Assembly: GCA_032249695.1 (NCBI GenBank)
Contig: JAVVHE010000015.1
Span: 7,519 to 71,518, forward strand
Reading direction: 5' to 3'
DNA length: 64,000 nt
From: JAVVHE01 sp032249695
GTDB lineage: Bacteria > Pseudomonadota > Alphaproteobacteria > Sphingomonadales > Sphingomonadaceae
The position numbers and the translations under genes are program-made. A model generated the notes under the pieces. It did no database searches, was not told the origin of the DNA, and saw only the letters and a list, made by a program, of their open reading frames with translations. Each line of letters opens with the position of its first letter. The first letter of the stretch is position 1. Of this stretch, positions 61,031 to 64,000 are shown one piece after another.

Positions 61031-62148
61031 GCCATTACCTCGTCGATCAGGTCGCGATGCTGGCGTAGCACTTCGGCGTTGTCGATCCGGAAGCGATCGA
61101 GGAAGCTCAGCGCTTCTGCGCGGTAGTCGGAGGCGCGCTCGGCGTGGCGGGCGAGCGCGTCGGCGATGACGCGGCCGCCGTCTTCGGGATCGAAATCGCG
61201 GTAGTAATAGCCGACTTCGCGCGCCGGGCCGGAGTTGTGGATCAGCGGGTGCCCGGTCCACAGCACATCCCAGTAGAGATAGTTGAGGTCATTCTCCCAC
61301 TGGTGGGTGACGACCGCGTCGACATAGTGAGCAAGCGCTTCGGGCAGCGAATGGCGCGCTTCGGCGAACAGTTTGCCCGCCTTGAACAGGTCCATTGCAG
61401 TCGTCACGTCGTCGAAATGCGGCACGCCGATGAGCTGCTGCGCATTGAACAGCAGTACGCGCCCGATCCGCTGCGGCGCGGCTCGGTACGCGTGCTCGGC
61501 GGCGAACAGCGGGATGTGGAAGGTCTTGAGCACGTTGATATTGGGATCGAACACACCCAGCCGCCACGGGGTGGTGCCGCCCGCCTTGACCGGCCGGTAG
61601 AACGGGTTGACGCCGCGGCTGCGCGCGTGCGCTTCCAGGAACACTGGCTCCCAGATGTGCGGGACGAGGCGCGTGCGCGGGGTGCGCGTGATTTCGCAGT
61701 GCGCGCGGTTCATGCGCCAGTGCTGCGGCGTGATCCAGACGGCGTCGAACGGTGCTTCGGAGATGATCTCGCCGTGGGCGAGGTTGCTTGAGACGCACTC
61801 AAAGTTCATCGCCATTGCGTTCCCCGCCATGTAGCTCACAAGGCGGCCACCGCGATCGCGCAGGCGGTTCATTGCGTGGGGCGGGCAGCGGCCGCCGCAT
61901 TCGATGACGAGGTCGAGCTGCTCGGCCGCCTCGTCGGGCGACAGCGTCGGGATTCCGGACCAGACGCCGAGCGGGTGCGGCGGGGCTTTCAGCGACGCGT
62001 CGACGAGGACGACCGAGCCGATCGTTTCAAGCCGCTGCAACAGCAGCAGCAGCAGCACAGCGTTCTGGTTGATGCCCGACGACCACAGCATCTGCGTGAC
62101 GTCGTCGGTCGGGCGGCTGAAGGTGACGCCTGCGCGCAGTCCAGTCAT
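61027..62148 (-). CDS. DUF2827 glycosyltransferase-like protein, proximal copy
   Basis: 373 residues from the ATG at 62146-62148; the open frame to 62430 lacks homology. Same architecture as the copy at 58779-59930 but only moderately similar: AGVTFSRPTDDVTQMLWSS, FDAVWITPQHWRMNRAHCE, WRLGVFDPNINVLKTFHIP, VDAVVTHQWENDLNYLYWD and GHPLIHNSGPAREVGYYYR. The repeated H-x-W-x-N-x-L-N-Y and P-L-I-H-N-S motifs probably form the nucleotide-sugar site. It is the first accessory gene after the adhesin, 366 bases away, and is coupled to the membrane protein gene by ATGA. Confidence 0.85.
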   Translation of the reverse strand: MTGLRAGVTFSRPTDDVTQMLWSSGINQNAVLLLLLLQRLETIGSVVLVDASLKAPPHPLGVWSGIPTLSPDEAAEQLDLVIECGGRCPPHAMNRLRDRGGRLVSYMAGNAMAMNFECVSSNLAHGEIISEAPFDAVWITPQHWRMNRAHCEITRTPRTRLVPHIWEPVFLEAHARSRGVNPFYRPVKAGGTTPWRLGVFDPNINVLKTFHIPLFAAEHAYRAAPQRIGRVLLFNAQQLIGVPHFDDVTTAMDLFKAGKLFAEARHSLPEALAHYVDAVVTHQWENDLNYLYWDVLWTGHPLIHNSGPAREVGYYYRDFDPEDGGRVIADALARHAERASDYRAEALSFLDRFRIDNAEVLRQHRDLIDEVMA

Positions 62149-62514
62149 GGGCGGGCGGCGAAGTGTTCGCGGGGAAGCGGCTCCGGGCGCGGGTGCACGT
62201 CTGCGCGGGAGTAAGGATCGATGCGCCGGGGCCCGGCGGTAGGCTTCGGGCGCAGACGACGCGCTGCTACCGGACAGGTGATGGCTCGACGGTGGCTGGG
62301 AGTGGCTGCCGACTGCTGGAGGTTCTCCGCAATTCGAAGCGTGATGGCGCCGCAGCCGCCGGGCGCCGAACGCGCGTGATCTCTGATCGTCTGAGCAGCA
62401 GAGATGCGCGGGACAGCAAGGCGCTGGCAAAACGGGATAGGCACGATCATCGCCAGATAGAGTCCGCCCCCAAACTGCGGCTGCAGTCTGGGGGCGGAGT
62501 GGAGCTTTGTCGAC
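62149..62514. other. Spacer between adhesin and accessory genes
   Basis: 366 bases without a supported gene. It contains the hairpin described at 62463-62498. No clear promoter for the DUF2827 gene can be assigned, and the ORF fragments here are in the wrong frames of the adhesin or carry no homology. If the hairpin terminates, the accessory genes need their own promoter in the remaining ~310 bases. Confidence 0.5.
62463..62498 (-). terminator. Stable hairpin after the adhesin gene
   Basis: TCCGCCCCCA (62463-62472) and TGGGGGCGGA (62489-62498) form a perfect 10-bp stem with a 16-base loop, 17 bases downstream of the adhesin stop on the minus strand. No strong U-run follows in that direction, so it may terminate, attenuate or protect the adhesin mRNA. 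Confidence 0.55.
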
Positions 62515-64000
62515 TTAGAACTTGATGCCGACGCCAACCGCGCCGCCACCATCGCCGCTACGCGTCGACAGGCCGCCGCTGATGCCGAAGAAGAGGTTGT
62601 TGGTCGGCCGCGCCTCGAACTTGAAGGCGACGCCCGTCTCGCCGCGATAGAGGCCGCCGGCTGCCACCAGCCCGTACTCGCCCGTTTCGAGCGGCAGGTT
62701 GATGGTCGACGCGGCGAGCGCCATCGCAACACCACCCTCGACGCGGCGGATGCGATCGTCGGTTTGGGTGGCGAGGTTGTTGATCGCGCCGAAGGCATCG
62801 TTGCGCAGCGCGGTCAGCTGGTTGAAGTTGACTGCATCGGTCCCCGCCGTGCCGGGAGCGACGTTCGTGATGCGACGCTCGGCACCCGGAGCGCCGACCG
62901 ACACCGTGTTGTCGGCCGAGGCGACCGAACCGGAACCCAGCGCCACCGAGTTGGCTCCCGACGCGGCGGCGTTGAAGCCGAGCGCGAGGCTGCCGGCACC
63001 CGATGCGGCCGAGCCGAAGCCGACCGCGGTGGCGTTGGTCGCCGTCGCGCGGGCATTGACGCCGAACGCGTTGGCACCCGCCTGGTTGGCGACCGCTCCG
63101 TTGCCGATCGCGATGGTGTTCGCACCCGTCGTGGCCTGCGCTTGGACGAGGGCGAAGCGCGCATCGACCGAGGCCGAGAGCGTGAACACCTGGCCACCAT
63201 TCACCGCGTCGGTGGAGTTCGCGGCGATCGTGCCGTTGGCGACGTTCACAACCCGGCGCTGCGTGCCGGCGGCGGTTCCGCCGACCGCGAAAACGTTGGC
63301 CTGGCCGCCGTCGCTCGACTGGTTGCCGATGACGACCGAGTTGTTGCCGGTGTTGATTGCGCCCTGGCCGATGGCGATACCGGCCGTGCCGGCGACATTG
63401 GCGTTGGTGCCGATCGCCACGCCCGACGCTGCGTTCGAGATCGCCTGCAAACCAAGCGCGACTGCGCCGGTGACGTTCGCCTGGCTGCGCGCGCCGAGCG
63501 CGACGGCCCCGTCGCCGGTCGCCGTGTTGGTCTGGCCGATCGCAACCGCGCCCACGCCGGTTGCAACATTTGGATCACCAATCGCGACTGCGCCGTCGCC
63601 GGTTGCCGTGTTACCCGAGCCGACCGACGTTGAACGCCCGCCATTGGCAATCGCCTGATAGCCAATCGCGGTGGCCTGGACAGTCGTTGCACTTGAGCTG
63701 ACGCCGATCGCGATCGCCTGCTGGCCCGATGCCGTGGCGCCGTAGCCCACCGCGAGCGAGTCAGCACCGGTAGCCGACGGCAGCGGCGCGTTCGAGGTGT
63801 TGACCGCCCGCACAAGACCAATCTGACCGGCGGCAAGTTGCTGGATCGACGCGCTGTTGCCTGCAACCGACGAATTGAGCGCTGTGATCGATGCTGCAAC
63901 GACCGTCGACTGGCTGGCGACGGTGCTGTTCGTTGACGACAGCGACGTCGACAGGCCGGCGATCGGGCTGGGGTTCGCCGACACCGAAGTCGACAGGCCG
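62515..64000 (-). CDS. Trimeric autotransporter adhesin (YadA-like), C-terminal part; gene continues past the right edge
   Basis: At least 495 residues are visible; the frame is open at 64000. YadA-type head repeats (DSLAVGYGATASGQQAIAI, GAVAIGQTNTATGDGAVAL) fold into left-handed beta rolls; neck/connector motifs RRVVNVANGTIAANSTDAV and RRITNVAPGTAGTDAVNF follow each head block. The C-terminal 100 residues are the YadA membrane anchor: a short coiled coil (AINNLATQTDDRIRRVEGG) and four beta strands ending GAVGVGIKF with a terminal Phe. It is secreted as a trimer and binds surfaces or host matrix. Gly/Ser/Thr/Asn-rich repeats are plausible glycosylation acceptors for the linked DUF2827 proteins. 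Confidence 0.93.
   Translation of the reverse strand, partial: GLSTSVSANPSPIAGLSTSLSSTNSTVASQSTVVAASITALNSSVAGNSASIQQLAAGQIGLVRAVNTSNAPLPSATGADSLAVGYGATASGQQAIAIGVSSSATTVQATAIGYQAIANGGRSTSVGSGNTATGDGAVAIGDPNVATGVGAVAIGQTNTATGDGAVALGARSQANVTGAVALGLQAISNAASGVAIGTNANVAGTAGIAIGQGAINTGNNSVVIGNQSSDGGQANVFAVGGTAAGTQRRVVNVANGTIAANSTDAVNGGQVFTLSASVDARFALVQAQATTGANTIAIGNGAVANQAGANAFGVNARATATNATAVGFGSAASGAGSLALGFNAAASGANSVALGSGSVASADNTVSVGAPGAERRITNVAPGTAGTDAVNFNQLTALRNDAFGAINNLATQTDDRIRRVEGGVAMALAASTINLPLETGEYGLVAAGGLYRGETGVAFKFEARPTNNLFFGISGGLSTRSGDGGGAVGVGIKF

Noticed and set aside
62699..63658. Plus-strand open frame with alternating Ala/Pro/Thr repeats
   Set aside because: The periodicity only mirrors the head repeats of the adhesin on the minus strand; the repeats make sense in the adhesin frame with YadA motifs.
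63500..64000. Repeated GLSTS and GAVAIG units considered as a DNA repeat array or CRISPR-like element
   Set aside because: The repeat is at protein level within the adhesin head; DNA units are degenerate and not separated by unique spacers.

Overview
The window is a GC-rich bacterial chromosome segment, almost certainly from an alphaproteobacterium of the order Sphingomonadales (Sphingomonas or a close relative). The basis is the gene families and order: a split-subunit glycyl-tRNA synthetase, an ftsB-pdhA-pdhB-pdhC block with a lipoyl domain on E1 beta, paired acetoacetate decarboxylase-like genes behind a patatin, and an exosortase A (XrtA) exopolysaccharide locus. This assignment is inferred from family knowledge; no rRNA or other taxonomic marker is present. 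No tRNA, rRNA, CRISPR array or intact insertion sequence was recognised.

Layout. 1-4422: the 3' end of error-prone polymerase dnaE2, then phenylalanine hydroxylase, a DUF486 membrane protein, a SpoU/TrmH-type RNA methyltransferase and WrbA on the minus strand, and a Sel1-like secreted protein on the plus strand. 4430-6361 is a gene graveyard: C- and N-terminal remnants of a pirin-family gene on the minus strand flank a plus-strand insert holding a frameshifted helical protein, a DUF6683 gene and the first ~35 codons of an acetyltransferase. 6518-16695: nadA, a PEP-CTERM-like secreted protein next to a membrane-anchored winged-helix/TPR regulator, class I aldolase, mltG, a secreted amidohydrolase, leucine dehydrogenase and a secreted protein of unknown function. 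16747-20044: dnaX-ybaB and a peptide/proton symporter.

20220-39402 is the centrepiece, a nearly complete XrtA/PEP-CTERM exopolysaccharide locus. A minus-strand arm (acyl carrier protein, two hydrolases, mtgA) diverges from a ~16.7 kb plus-strand arm: acetyltransferase, acyl ligase, PLP decarboxylase, export lipoprotein, chain-length protein, tyrosine kinase, outer-membrane protein, ATPase, deacetylase, FemAB protein, glycosyltransferase, XrtA fused to an EpsI-like domain, and an amidotransferase. It closes with a clear intrinsic terminator. A GGDEF protein follows, and a probable XrtA substrate lies about 14 kb upstream (7704-8363).

40900-58699 is mostly housekeeping: ppdK, glyQS, the patatin/decarboxylase cluster, metG-holB, a sulfotransferase and the pyruvate dehydrogenase genes. 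The dehydrogenase block contains two small unknown proteins. Several genes (glyS, pdhC, pdhB and the XrtA acyl ligase) carry in-frame palindromic insertions, apparently a dispersed element that tolerates residence inside coding sequence.

58779-64000 is the most novel-looking module: a trimeric autotransporter adhesin (open at the right edge) followed by two DUF2827 glycosyltransferase-like genes that flank a single-pass membrane protein of unknown family. The three accessory genes overlap by 4 nt each, which suggests a dedicated adhesin modification or assembly unit.
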